This document shows, one piece after another, positions 12,301-26,200 of a DNA stretch of 64,000 nucleotides. The notes below the pieces were generated by a model. It searched no databases, was not told where the DNA came from, and saw only the letters and a list, made by a program, of their open reading frames with translations. The translations under genes and the position numbers were made by a program. Numbering within the stretch: position 1 is the stretch's first letter; the number at the start of each line of letters is the position of its first letter. Origin of the DNA: Cucumis sativus. Its lineage: Eukaryota > Streptophyta > Magnoliopsida > Cucurbitales > Cucurbitaceae. The DNA lies in NCBI RefSeq assembly GCF_000004075.3, contig NC_026657.2, positions 35,140,732 through 35,204,731 of the forward strand, written 5' to 3'.

Positions 12301-14240
12301 AGCTTGAATATTTGGAATCAATCTAATACACAGGAAAAATAAAACATTATCACAAGTACCTACAATAGAGCAACAAAAATGTATAAATTATAAGAAAAAT
12401 CAAATAAATAATCAATTGATAGATTATTTACTTTGCTGTGTGTGTACACTTTTGGGAATCTCATAAAGAGTTCAAAATAATAATACTAAAAAAGAAAAGG
12501 ACAAGATTCCTTTGCACCGGAGGATGCCTCCTAAAAGTGGTGAACAATTCTCAATCTCAAGTCAGATTGAGACAATTCAATATTCAAAATTATTCATTAA
12601 TTTACCATTAATAAAGGTATTTCAAATATTAAAACATGTGAACCATTAAACTTCATGTTGAAATACGTGATTTTATTAAATATATATGTATATATATATA
12701 TGTTTTCTAAGTGGATGGTGTAATATAAAGACTCAAATTGACAAAACTTAGATATATGTAATAATTTTATGTTTAGGCAAAGAATTGTCTTAATACGCCA
12801 GAATGAAAGTGTCACAAGAAATTGAAATTTCTAATTTGAAACTTATAAATGAATAAATAAACAAAAGCTGTTCCTTTTGGAACAAGTAAAATTCAGACAG
12901 ATAAATAAATGTCATCCTGAGGTGGAAAAAAGGGGAAAATAAAACAGTATAAAGGAAAGCCAATTTTGAGATGGGCCACACCACACCCGCAACCATACCA
13001 TTACAAAACTAAGCACATAAAGGCATCGAGTTTTTGTAATCAAGTTCGATTACACGCTAAGCCGCTTCCATTTCAACGTTTAAGCCCAATCCAAGCATAA
13101 CACAGTAGCGCTGCAATTGAAGATCTAACAAATAATAATAACAACAATAACCATAATTGCTGTGGAACATAGATGATTTATTTGTACTATTCTACGTAAT
13201 ATTTCCAAGTCACTAATGATAGATCACTTCAGAAAGCAAATGACCAGTCCTTTTCCTCCATACTTTCCCATCAATTCATTCATGCATCAAAAAAAAGTTG
13301 AGAAGGTATCTGTGAAAAGGGTTATCTTCAAACTAGAAGAAGCCCATGTATTCACATGAAAGGCCCATACTTCTTAAAATTCAGTGGTGCTGTTAAATGC
13401 TTTTTATTTTATAGAACATTTATTACAGTAGAACAAGTATGGGATAAGTCTTCAATACGTAGGACTGCCCTCAGGATTAACTATAGAAAAAGTGATTTAG
13501 AAAAAAACTCATTCTTATTTGACCTCTTTCGTTGAAAAGAAAAAAGTTTCGAAAGCATTTTGAATGGTTACAAAGACCTCAAATTTTTTTCTCCAAAATG
13601 ATGGGTGAGACACTTGAAAAGTTAAACCAAACCAACTCTCAATTCATTTTCTTTTGGGCTTGTAGCTTAGGAAAATCTAATTTCTTACTCCAAAAGTATT
13701 ATAAATAGGTTAGTAAAGGTTTGATCTGATCCAATGAACATAAGAAAAGAGACAATATACGGGAAGGCATGTTAATATAATATCTTTATAACTGAACCAT
13801 TTGTCCTTTACAATTAATATGAGAAAGGAAAACAAAAAGGCTAAGTCAACATTTAACGGACTGCAAGTCTACAACCTTTTCCTGATAATAAACCTGCATA
13901 TGGAAAACGAAAATAAGATCGAATTGATGACCTTCATACTAGTTCAAAGCTTCAAAATGCAAAATCTAAACTACAAAAAAATTAACCAACCATTTCTTAA
14001 AAATTCCATGAAGTGGAAATAATTCAAACATCTAAAGAAGGAACGAGACTTCACCAAAGACTAAAATGTGCCGACTTCCATTCTTTTCACTCATTACACC
14101 CACTATAATCAATACAACTACTTGTCAAGCAACAGATATATCTCTCTTTCTAGTTTGTGTAAAAGAAAAGAGTTAGATCATTGGGGAAAAGTTCAAACCT
14201 GGGAAAGTTTAAGATTACTTGATCAATGCCGTTGCATCCT

Positions 14241-17200
14241 CTATATATTGAGTTCATCTTCAAGGTAGTTATACTCAAAAGTGAATTCAGTTTTAATCCT
14301 TTGGCACCTACAGTACAGAAATAATTCAAATATAGTTACCAACATATTACACATAAGTATTATTTTTGTAGCATCATATCAGTCATTAACATATCCATGA
14401 GAGTAAAATTGGCCTCTTAATGTTATGAAACCCAAGATCAGACCTTATATTTACACAAGTCAACAAAGAAATAAGGTACCAAAAAAAGAAAACGGAGAGA
14501 TTAATAAGTAAACATACCATCCATGTTGTAGGTCATCATTATTAACATGGAAATCGAAGTACACGTAAGTTCCTTGCTCATACTCATCTGTAGCAACTTT
14601 TGGCTCTTCATGTCGTTGAAACCATGTCTGATATTTTCTGTGGTATCTCCAAGATTGTTTCTTTAATTCTCTAGCAGCCAAGTATTGTTGATAGGTGTTC
14701 TGCAGCCCAGCACATGATTAATCTTATTGCCAAAGAAAAGCATTACATGAAAAGATAGAGAGAGTAATACCGGTTGATAGTAAAATGCAAAAAACAATGT
14801 GTCAGTGCCGTAGGTCTCTAGACCTAATCGGTCCCATAAGGCAGGATTATTAATAATAGGGGCCTGTACTTGAGGATAGCTCGGAGGAGTAATTGCAGGG
14901 TGCCTCTGCAAATGAAATAAGTTAAGAGTAAGATAAACTCTATGCAGTAAAGTCAATAGAATAAAGAAATAAGTATCTGAACTGGAGTATAGCTCCTTGG
15001 ACGCTCTGAGTCCTTCGGTTGAGGTAGCTTGTAGAATGCAGCTTCAAGCATTTGCAAATTATAGAATTGGTCGTGCATTCCTCCAGTAGTCATCGAGGAC
15101 CCGCCAAGGTTATCACCAATGGCACCCAAGTCAGAAACACTTCTTCGGCCAATGACACCAAGACCTCCAGAAGGTTGGCCAGGCTGCAAAGGTTGACCAG
15201 GAGAAAGGTCATCTTCTCTCGTTACTGAAGCTGTCTCAGTCAGTGAAGCAGTTATGCCAACCTACAACACACAGATAGTGGAAATTCAGATCCCTGCTTT
15301 GATTGTCAGGTGATACAGTTTTTATAAAAAGAATAATTTAGTAAAAAAATATTTGAGAGAAGCTCTCGTAAAAGTCATTTAAGGCTTGTGTTAGCATACT
15401 CAAAAGGGGAGGTTCCAAGTGTCATAATCTTGGTTTATCGTGTAGTTATTCCTCCTTTACACTTCAATTATTTCCATTACTAATCCTAGTTAGGACGCAT
15501 TTGCAAGTAAACTAAATATCCAACAAATTTGTTTGACTATTTTCAATTACATAGAAGTTCTAAGCAAATGCTAAGAGCTTTAGACATAACGTTTGATACA
15601 GGTTCTTATTGTATATGTAACGTATAATATTTAACAGTTAACACCATGTTTGACAATGAATGATTAATGCACCTAAGTATTGATAATTATGATAGATAAG
15701 AAATAACACATACTGGAGTATCAACTGTATATGATCCTTTCAAATCATCATCGCTCATCAGATTCTTTCCAAGGACAGAAACAGCAGCAGAATCAGTAGT
15801 ATCCTCCAATAAACTTTGCTGCTGTTGTTGCTGCTGCTCCTCCTCAACTTTTGAATGGACAACATCTGCATTTCACAAGATTTTTCTGTCAGTCATTCTT
15901 ATTTGATTCTATGAGAAAACATAAACATTTCAGTTATCAATATCTCATTTCTTGAATGTTAAAGGAAGGATAACTTTGAAAATATATGGCAATGCGCACC
16001 ATCATCGAGAGGCTAAAAATTCAACTGCATCACACACTTCCCTAAATCTCTCAAACACACTCTCAAATTATGGTAGTCATGTTTTCTCTTTACCCTCCCT
16101 CCCCTCTCATCCACCACACCCATCCTTCTCTCTGGAATCTGCAACCATAATATTGACCTTTAACCCCAAGGACCATCCTTCACCATGCCTAAACCTCAGT
16201 TCACCAGATTGATATTTGAAAGAAAAATTGTAATGAGGATCTCGTTTCAAAACAGGACCTCATTTACAGCAATGCTCAGTGCTGTATTGGGAATGACACC
16301 TCCGTTGCTTTTTGGTTTGACCTATGGATAGATGTAATCTCCCCTCAACCAAAGTTTTTTGGTATTGATGAATCTAAATAAGCATCCAAAACTGATGTGT
16401 GGAACCATGGGAGCATATCCTAGACAATGAATTTTAGAATGAATCTCAAAGATGATGCAATAGTTGAATGAGCCTACTATGTGCAGCTCATCCCTAACAT
16501 TCTGCTCTTCATTGATCTGATATGAACATGGAAGCTTGACCCTAGCATCATCTTCTCCATAAGTCGTTGATGTCCTACCACCCATTGTCAACACCTCAAC
16601 TACGAAGGTTAGGACCCCAGAACAAAGGCTCCTTCTCTCCATAGTATAGAAAGATACCCAAATACAAACAAAGGCATCAACATATTTGTTGTTCCTCATT
16701 GGCAAAGGACAGACAACACCCAAGATTGAAGGAGGTGGAACTTCCAATCAGATGTAAGATGACTTCACTTAACCAAAACATTAGCGTGGAGAGAAGTGAC
16801 CATTCAATAATTTCAGCTCCTGTGAGATGCCATCTCAAAATAAGATCCCAAGAAGCATTCTATTTCCAACAATTGGCCGTGGACAAGTTCTTGTGCCTGC
16901 ATAGGGCATGTACTAGAGTGCCTATTTCCAGTATTGCTTACCATGTTGTCAGGAATTTTGAAAATAATCTATTTCCATGGGCCCTTACACTAATAGAGTT
17001 TAGCTCGGATGGGTTGTAGGGTGGCCATATCTAAAAACAGAGTCTCCAGAAAGCAGCTTTCTTGTGTTTGTCTCTATATCCATTTAGCAAAAGTGCGACT
17101 TCTAATACATAAATCAGTCAAGCCAGGGCCCCCATCTTGAATGGGGTGTTTAACCTTTTGCCATTTCAAGGAGGCCCTTTTTGTCTGTCGCCATTTCGTA

Positions 17201-20200
17201 TCAAGTTTTCAAACAATTTCTCCAAGTGGGAAGCAGCCTTGATAGTTTGAAAATGGAGAGAGTATGTGGGAAAATTAGATAAAACTGCCTGAATCATGCT
17301 AATCTACCTTCTCTTGAGATGTGAGTGCCCTTCCATCCCTTTAATCGTCCCTCCAGTTTTGATAAGATAGGCTCCAAAATAAGTAACCGTATGAGGTTTG
17401 CCATTAAGGAGTAGACCCAGATACATTGATGACCATTCTCCAACTTTAGGCCCAAAATCTATAGCCAGGGATGAGATATGCAGTATTCCATGTTAAAGAA
17501 AATAATTTCAAATTTTGTATGATTGCTGCAAAGCTGGAGGCGGCATGAAAGGAACTAATAGACATCAAACAAGGAAGAAAGCTTTTCCTTTCCAGGAGAT
17601 GAGAAAAGAATCATATCGTCTGCAGATTGAAGATGACTAATGAATAGGACTCCAATCTCAACATCATAGTCCTCCATAATTCTTTAGCATCCTAATCCAA
17701 CATTCTGCTCAAACCAACCACCAAAATAAATAGGAAGGGAGAAAGGGGGTCAAACAAAGACAACCCTCATTGGCTTTATCTTACCCCTTGGTTTACCAAG
17801 GAATATGAAAGACACCCACAAGGAACGAGGTGAACGGAATATGAAGACAATTAGCAAGATCATACAGAATCTTTTGCTTTACTTGTCATTAATCTAAGGT
17901 AGGAAGGTCGAATAAAACACACAAAAATATGTGATGTCCTATCCCAAGTTAATTACAAAGGGGCTTCATAATTACTACTGTGCCCCCTCCGCCCATGCAA
18001 AAGTTGAATGTGAAGGGCAAACCGTAGAGATGGAGAAGCCTTAACTCATTGCAATATGAAGAAAAGAAGTTGGATCATACCCGAATCTTTTGCTCCACTT
18101 GTCGTTAATGCCTGCTGATTAGACTGCTGGAAGGAATTTGGTTGCTGCTGTAATGAACCAGATGTAACAGCAACAGGATTTACTCCAGGTGCCTGAACTC
18201 CAATTCCCAGACCAGCTTGAGAACTAACAGATGAATTTTGGGAATTAAACTGCAAATATAGCAAACAAATCACTTTTTTTCTTTTTGAAAATCAACTAAA
18301 CTTCCCATCGAATTGGTGAAAAGAAACTAATGCTCCAAGCAAACGGAAAAAGAATATTCAAAGAAAATCAAGAGACAAACATCATAGCAAGAACAGACAG
18401 TGAACCATAATTATCGACAATAAACATGTACAAATAAGAAAGATTCCACAGAACAATCAAGAAAAGGTTCCAATTGTATTATGGTGTAACACAATGGTAA
18501 GCTTGTTCAGTTTAGTTCAATAAGTAGAGTTGTGGATTGGATTTGAATCTTTGACCTCTTGGTTCATATAATGACTTAACCAGTTGTCTATGCTCAAGTA
18601 GCCAAGTCAGTTTATTTGGTCCCTATCCTTTCATGTTTTTTTTTAATCTGAATTTTTAGTATTCTAATTTCTATTGTTTTATAATTAGATACTATTTAGC
18701 ACAATTAGAGCCCATTTCTTTAGTGGGCCTCCCGTGTATTTTCTCAAAGTTGTTCTCAATTTTTTAAAGAAAAAAGAACTAGTAAGTCAGATTATTTAAT
18801 TTACGAACAACAAGCTCCTTAATGTTGATTTGTTTTCTTTGAACTTCTGGTTTCACATACCAGTTCTTTAAGCGAGCACTTAAGCTCCAGATACTTTCTT
18901 CACAACACGGAAAATGTACCACCTTTGATGAGTCATCAGGCTACTGCCTCACATGAAGGCAGAAGGCCTTACTTTTAGCAGTTATAAAATGAAGAATTTC
19001 ACAAGCAACACTAACACAACCACATCAGAATGCAATTGGAAAAAACACTAAACTTCAGAAATTTAGCCCTTATCTCAAAAGGATGGGGCTCATTCAAGAA
19101 CCTCATTCCATTTGGAGAAAAGTAATTGTGAGCATTAAGCATTCATGGTCCTCACGTTTTTATTTGGTACATGTGTGGCAGAAATAATTTAAGCCTTAAA
19201 AGTCCATGGGTGAGGATCTCTTAAACTTGGAGGAAAGGTGAAAAGTTGAAGCTCTTCAATTTAGGAAATGGACAAAGGACTCAATTTCTGAATTGATCCT
19301 TGGATCAACAATTACCCTCTTAAGGTTTTTCCCTCGTTTGTTTGTATTATCATTGAATGAAGAAGGTCCAGTCTCTGCCTTTTGGGGCTCTTCAACATTG
19401 TCATGGGGTTTCTCCTTCAGATGTTTGTTAAAGGAAGAAGAAATTATTGATTCCCAGAATCTGTTAATGCTCAATTGCTCATCTCCTTGATTACTCTGAA
19501 TGTTGATTCTAGAAATTTGTCTCTTGAAGTGAACCATCGGACAAATTCTCAGTGAAGTCTTTGTCCAGATATTTGGAGTCTTCTTCTCCTTTGGATGATC
19601 GTTTGAATTCTTCATTGGGAAGTTTAAATGTCCAAAAAAGACCAACATTCTCATATGGATTCTGCTCAATGGTAACCCTAATTCGGCTGAAAATTTGGAA
19701 AGAAAGACTCCTTATCTATGTTTTCTTCTGTCGATTTTCCTTATAGATATAAGACAGGAGAATCTCTCAATCATATCTTTTTTAGCGTTCTTATTCTTAT
19801 TCTTGCTGGGGCAAGATTCTCATGTTATTCAACATTAAGTGGGCTTTTTCAAATAATGTGAGATAATATACACAAATTTTGGTTGGCCCTACAATGACTC
19901 CTATGGAAAATCTTCTTTGAATCAACATAGTTTTTTTTTAGGGGAAACAAACATTTCGTTCATAAAATGAAATGAAACTAATGCTTAAATATAGAGAGCC
20001 TTCCAACTTAAGATCTTATGATCTTGAGATGCATCTAGATATTTCAACATAGTTGAAGTTCTTTCTGAATTATAGTTTAAAAGAAACCAGAGAGAAACCC
20101 AAAGTTCTTATCTATCTTATCAATAGAGATTGGATTCAACTAATCATAAAGCTAGGTGGTGACCATTGGTACATTATTTTGCTCTTCATGAACTCCATTA

Positions 20201-23200
20201 TTCCGAAGATCACTTAAGGAAGAGAAGATTGTTGAGCTTCAAAGCTTATTTGAGTTGTTTTGGAGGTTAAAGGAGTTGGACAGCCTGGTAAAAGGACTTG
20301 GTCCCTAGAGTCCTGCAGAGTCTTTTTGGTTAAAGAGCTGGAAAAAGCCCTATGGAAGTCCATGAGTCCGAGAAGGGTGAATAATGTGGCATGGATTATG
20401 ATTTTTGAAGTTCTGAACAGTGCTGAAATGATTCAACACAAGCTGCCTACCCACTACTTGTCTTCCTCAGTTTGCCCCTTGTGTTTGGCAGCATTCACCA
20501 CATTTGTTTTTAAACTGTACCCTTGGGAGTAATTGTTGGTTAGAGCCTTTTGCAATCAGTAGATTGTCATGGGTGTTTGATAATTCTTTTCTGAACAATG
20601 TGCAGCAGGTCTTGTCGGGTGTAAAATTGAAGAAACAAGCCAATTTACTTTGGCTCAATGCTGTAAAAGCTCACCTTTCTGAGCAGTGGTTCGAGCAAAA
20701 TCAGCAGGTCTTTCATCAGAGTCATCCACTTGGTCAAACTGTGTAGAAGCAGCTAGAATCAAATTTCAACGCCTCTCAGCGGTGTGCCTTATCTAAGGAC
20801 GCAGATGACTCAGTGCAGGTAATTGGAGAGCCTTTTTCCAGCATTAGTCTGTTGGTGCTGTTTTTTTTCTTATTTTCTTCATTTTTTTGCTATTACAACG
20901 TACCTTCTTGAAAGGAAACAGCTGAAAAGATCTTTGTGTTCATTATTTTTCGTAGCTTATTCTGGATGTGATTAGAGCGCTAAGGGGGTGTCAACCTAAC
21001 GGAGATGCCCGGAAGTGCCACCTGATCCTTAGGCTCTTCATTTTCTGTTCATTGTATCTTGTACTTTGAGTAGTAGAGAGTACTATTCGTAAAGGGACTT
21101 GTTTCCTTTTTTCCAAAAAAAAAAAAGCTATTTGGTGGTTCTTCAGTGAAAGATGTATGTTGAAACTGAGATGTTTTATTTCTCATGTTTTGTGTTTTGT
21201 TTAGCTTTTTTACCGTTACTTTTTGTTTGCTGTTGTTCTTTTATGATTGTCCTTTGTTCTCTATTATTTTTGCATTTTAGAGCATTAGTCTCTTTTCATT
21301 TCCTTGATAAAAGTCTTATATCCTTGTGAGGAAAAAAAGTTACAAAGGAGTTGCAGAAAGGGCACCGTTTTTAAACAAATAATTGCCAAACGTGAAATGA
21401 AGATTGAAGAAAGAGAGCTCAGAATTTTGAACAAGAGAACCTGCTGTAGAAGTGAACTTTGCTGTTGTGAAGAAAACTGCTTATGATTTCCTCCACCAAG
21501 AGTCATGCCAAGAAGTGTACTATGGCCCTGTTGCTGAACTTGCTGTAGACGCTGCAAGAACTTCTCCCTCTGATCTGGTGCTATTTCAGCTCTTCCACGA
21601 AACTGCCCCTGAAGATGAGATGGTTAACTACATAATAAAAGAATTAGTATTTTATAGATTTTTATGGAAACAATCCAGTAATCAGTTAGATTGAAAATGA
21701 ACGTGCTTTAGCAGATTAGTTTATTACAAGTACTTTGCATCAAAGAAAGTGGGATATAAAATATCATTACATCAAAGTCATCTGGAATTAAACCATTTAT
21801 CCCTAAAGATACATGTGAATATTATATAAAGAAAACAAACATGGTCCAGAACAAATTTGAAACAATAACCTTAGCTTACTTGAGAAAGAAATAAAAACAG
21901 TTATCTACGCGTCCATTATATTTTTAGCACACCAAATATGAGTGTGAGAAGTTAAACCTTTGACCTCTACATTTACCACTTTGCTATGCTTGTGTTGACA
22001 TCTAAAACCATCTTAATTAACTTTTTACTAAAATGTATTACTAAGTAAAACTTCATCTTCAAAAGATTAATTCATTATCAACCCTACAAATCATTTAAAT
22101 CTCCCATTAGGCCATTAATCAACAGTAATTAAATAATCTACATTGAAAAGCATTCCAATGAGCATCATACTCCTTCATTCGGATTTTGGAAAGAACTTCC
22201 TGGTCTCCACTGCATGCTAGAAACCACAGTTGGAGAGAAAACTCGACCCCCTATAGCCGCTGCATCACTTACAGAAGTAGGATCAACCATGGTCGTTCCA
22301 TCACTAACTTTAGCTGTTGTAGGCAAAGCAAGTCTGTTACTTAAAGGGGAAACTACGGACTGAACAATGCCACTACCAGCCCGTTCTTCAACTCCCATAA
22401 TGTTTCTCTTTGTCACTTCAGAGGCAGAAGAAACGTTACCGAGAGTTATATTGCTAGGAACCACAATACCAGAAGTATGGGAGGAAGTGGAGGGTGGCTG
22501 ATTAGCAATCACACCTCTTCCCATGCCACCCCTAACAAGTCCGGATTCTGATGGAGACAGTTTACGGCCTGGGAAGCTAGCAATTTCTTCATCCTTTGCA
22601 GAAGTGGGCATATTTACAGGAGATGAATTAGGAGCAGCCGTAGTCTCCAATACTGCACGAACAGCACTTGAACCTGGAAGAATGGATGATGTAGCGGATA
22701 TGCCAGATCCATGCACTGCACCATTCAAGGAAGACGAGGCTGCCTGGTTCCCAGTGGGTGTTGTAGCCGCAGACGATCCAAGGACACTATTCTTAGAAGG
22801 TGGAGTCTTCAAAAGAATGTCAATGTTACCATCTGGCAAAGTTGAATCATCAACCTGATCTGGAAGGCCAGTCGTTTGTTGATGACTTGGAGCAGCAGTA
22901 ACCTGGAAAATTTAACATCCATTACAAATGTACGGAGCAGGGCAACAACTATAAAGTGATATTTATGACAAAACCCTGTCTAAAATGATCAAGTATTTAG
23001 TTTAATCCTAAGCTACAGTAAATAAGCAGTTAGCATATAGACTTCACAAATGTATCTTGCTAAATTACATGCAAATCCTAAAAGCTTTACAGAGAACTTT
23101 TTACGATTTGCATAATTATCAAACACCTAAACACCAAGACAATCAAACACCTAAATTCTGGATAAATACCTATTGGAAAATTCTCCAAATCTTTGACAAA

Positions 23201-26200
23201 AATAGAACTTTGTAAATAACACACCTCCTAAGACTAAAGCAAAATGGCCACAAACATTTATTTGCCTAGCAATATACTAGCAATAATTTGAAATGAGATG
23301 CCAATTAATGGAGAAAGAAAATGTCTGTGCTAGTTAATGGAGAAAGACATACAGGAGCCTGAGTTGCTGAAGTTGCCAGTGTAGTCTTTACGTTGAGAGT
23401 TGGTGTACCCTGCCAAAAGATAACATATCAATTTATCAAAAAAAAAATATTCAAAAGGCTCGTGGGACTTAATGTATCAAGCTTATTTTCTTATACCCTC
23501 TTTGGATCATACAAAAAGTTTGCATCTCTTAATAGAGGAGGCTCGCACCTCCACTCGAAGAATAAATTTCTATGGTTTTTCCAAAACTTTTTCATTACTA
23601 ATAGGTTAATGACAAATTTTCTTAAGATAATATATATATTTACGAGAAGGTTGGCAATCAGGCCAAGAGTGAACTTAAAACGGCCATGGGTTAAAAAGCC
23701 CACTCTATACTTTTACGAGGTGAAGAAAGTAAATTGAACTTCTTTTTCCATAGTCAGTTGCACCTACATCTACCCCAGCTATTGAAATACGTGAGGACTT
23801 GGACAAAAATCAATGTGGCTGATTATTAAAAGATTGCTAAAGAAATTAATCTGGTCGTTGTACTAATTCAAGAATCTAGAAGAGAATACTTCGATAAACA
23901 TTCATAAAAAGCATCTAGAGCTCAAAAGATGTTGGCTGGAGTTTTGCTGGAAGCTTTAAAGAGTTTTGGGGTGCATTCTAACAAGGTAGGATGAAGGTTT
24001 TTTTCAGAGTCTAACATTGCTCAAGCAGATTTCTGCTCGGGTTCGTTTTTTCCATCATATTTATGTTACCCGAGTATAGTCTTTGTTTAAGTTTTAGCTT
24101 GTCGCCTTGTATTTCCCTAAGTTTTTTTTGCTCTTAGTATAATACTCTTGTACTAAAGCTTTAGTCTCATTATCATTAATAAAGAGGCTTGTTTCCATTT
24201 TAAAAAAAAAACATTTTAAGTTCACTTTTGTTTGAAGAGTACATTCTATTTCCGCGGATCTTAAGTTTCCTAGGATGATCAATATATATACCTACTTCCA
24301 TTTACATTTGTGTTTATCTAGACCAACTTGTGCATGCATGTCTCGATTAAAGGTCTATAGGGGAGTGACGGCCATGGGTTTTTAACCCACTCTATACTTT
24401 TTATTATTTGTATCGACTTAATTGAACGCAAGGTCAACCCATGTGGCTCTATTAGAAATATCAATAAAATGATCACAAGTGTGTACAAAATCATCACAAA
24501 AGTCTTGGCTAACCAGCTTAAAAAGATTCTCCCTTCGACAATCCCAATGTCGCAAGGGGCCTTCATCCCGAGCAGGCAAATCTTGGATCAAGCCTTAATC
24601 GCTAATGAGGCGATTGAGGATTCAAAGCCAACAAGAAGGAAGGTGTGTTGTTTAAAATTGATATTGAAAAAGCCTATGATCACATGGATTGGGATTTCTA
24701 GATAAGGTCTTAGATAGGAAAGGCTTTGGGTATAAATGGAGGATTTGTTCGCAGAAATTTGATTTAAACGAAATCAAAGAATCTTCATGATAAGGAAATG
24801 AACTGGTTAAGCCGCTTTGAGATAGCCAAAAGGAATACTACAGCTTGGTGCACTCTACACAAAGATTTTGAAGCATTCTCCATCCATGAACTCAGTCTCA
24901 ATTGGCAGGCCCTCATTTTTCTAGAGCAATAGTAGCCATCTTCTTCACGACTCATGTTTTAGCCATCACTAAAAGTTTCCTGTCTACTCTTTTGCATCTG
25001 CTGTTTTTTCCATGTTGTTTAGTTTTTGGCTTTACAGCACATGCTTGTTGTATTCTTGAAAGACTTTATTTTGTATCTTTGGGCACTAAGGAGGTGTCAA
25101 CTTAGTTGAGATGTCTGAGTGCGCCTACGGATCCTATGGTCTCTTTTTGTTTAGATCTTTGAATCAACCTTTTGTACTCGGAGCTTTATTATTATCAATA
25201 AATAGGCTGCTTTCCTTTTCAAAAAAATGAATGGAGGACGTGGATGTGAGGTTACCTTAGTTAATGGTAAACCTAAAGGTAAAATTTGGGCTTCAAGAAG
25301 TTTCAGACAGGGACATCTTCTTTCCCCGTTTCTTTTCATTATCGTGGTGGATGTCCTTAGTAGATTGGTGAGCAAGTGTGTGAAAGGTAGGATCCTTGAG
25401 CCCTTTGAAGTTGGGAAGGAGAAGGTTAAGCTCTCTTCTTTTGCTATGGTAATTCCAACTCGTTTCTTTTGCTTGAACCACATTATCATCTTCTTTGAAG
25501 AGATGTTGGGTTTGAAAATTAATAGAGGTAAGAGTTGTGTTATGGGTACCAATAGCAAGGAAGAGAAGATTAAAAGATGCGTTGAGTGGATTGGTTGCAA
25601 CGTGGGAAGTCTTCCCCCATCTTATTTGGGTCTTCCTTTTGGGAATAACCCGAAAAGTGTAGCCTTTTGGGATCCTGTGTAGGATACAGTTCGTAGTATG
25701 TTAGAATTAGTGGCCCTTAGGGTATTTATAGAAAGATTATGGAAATATTTACCATAATTCCTTCTATTTATTTTCCCTCATTGTACCTATTGAATAATTC
25801 ATCAAAAAATAATAAAGCAACAATATCGTGGTTTTATTCCCAGTTCTCGAGTTTCCACGTAAGCCTTCATTTCGTGTTTATTGCTTTCAACATGGTATCA
25901 GAGCCCATTAAGCCTAAACAAGTATTCGGTCCAAGATAGATGGGCTACTCCCCTCATTGCCAATTGGTTTTGACATAGATGGACTACTCCCCTCATTGAG
26001 AAGGGGTTTCTTTTCTAAAGTGGGTCGTCTTACCTTGATCAAGTCCGTTCCGAGTGGTATTCTAGTTTATTTCTTCTCTCTTTTTAAAGCCACCGCTGAA
26101 GTGTCCAAATTATGTGGGAGGTCATTGAGAAACTAGTGTCTTTAGGGGGGGGGGGGGGGGGGGGGGGGACCAATTTAAAGCTTCTTAACAAAACCCTATT

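Larger units (their letters stand above)
8230..14240. other. Intergenic region between GH17 and NOT3 genes
   Basis: About 6 kb with no confident gene. The first 800 bp are strongly purine-rich on + (pyrimidine-rich on the glucanase strand) and probably contain the glucanase 5' leader and promoter. 9.3-12.9 kb is very AT-rich with scattered simple repeats, including a CA/CCC-rich patch (10130-10165) and a GGAAG-rich patch (11420-11480). From about 13.0 to 14.2 kb the minus strand is downstream of the NOT3 stop codon and may carry its 3' untranslated region. A small splice-like reading frame on the minus strand at 13057-13110 is discussed as a finding. Confidence 0.5.
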
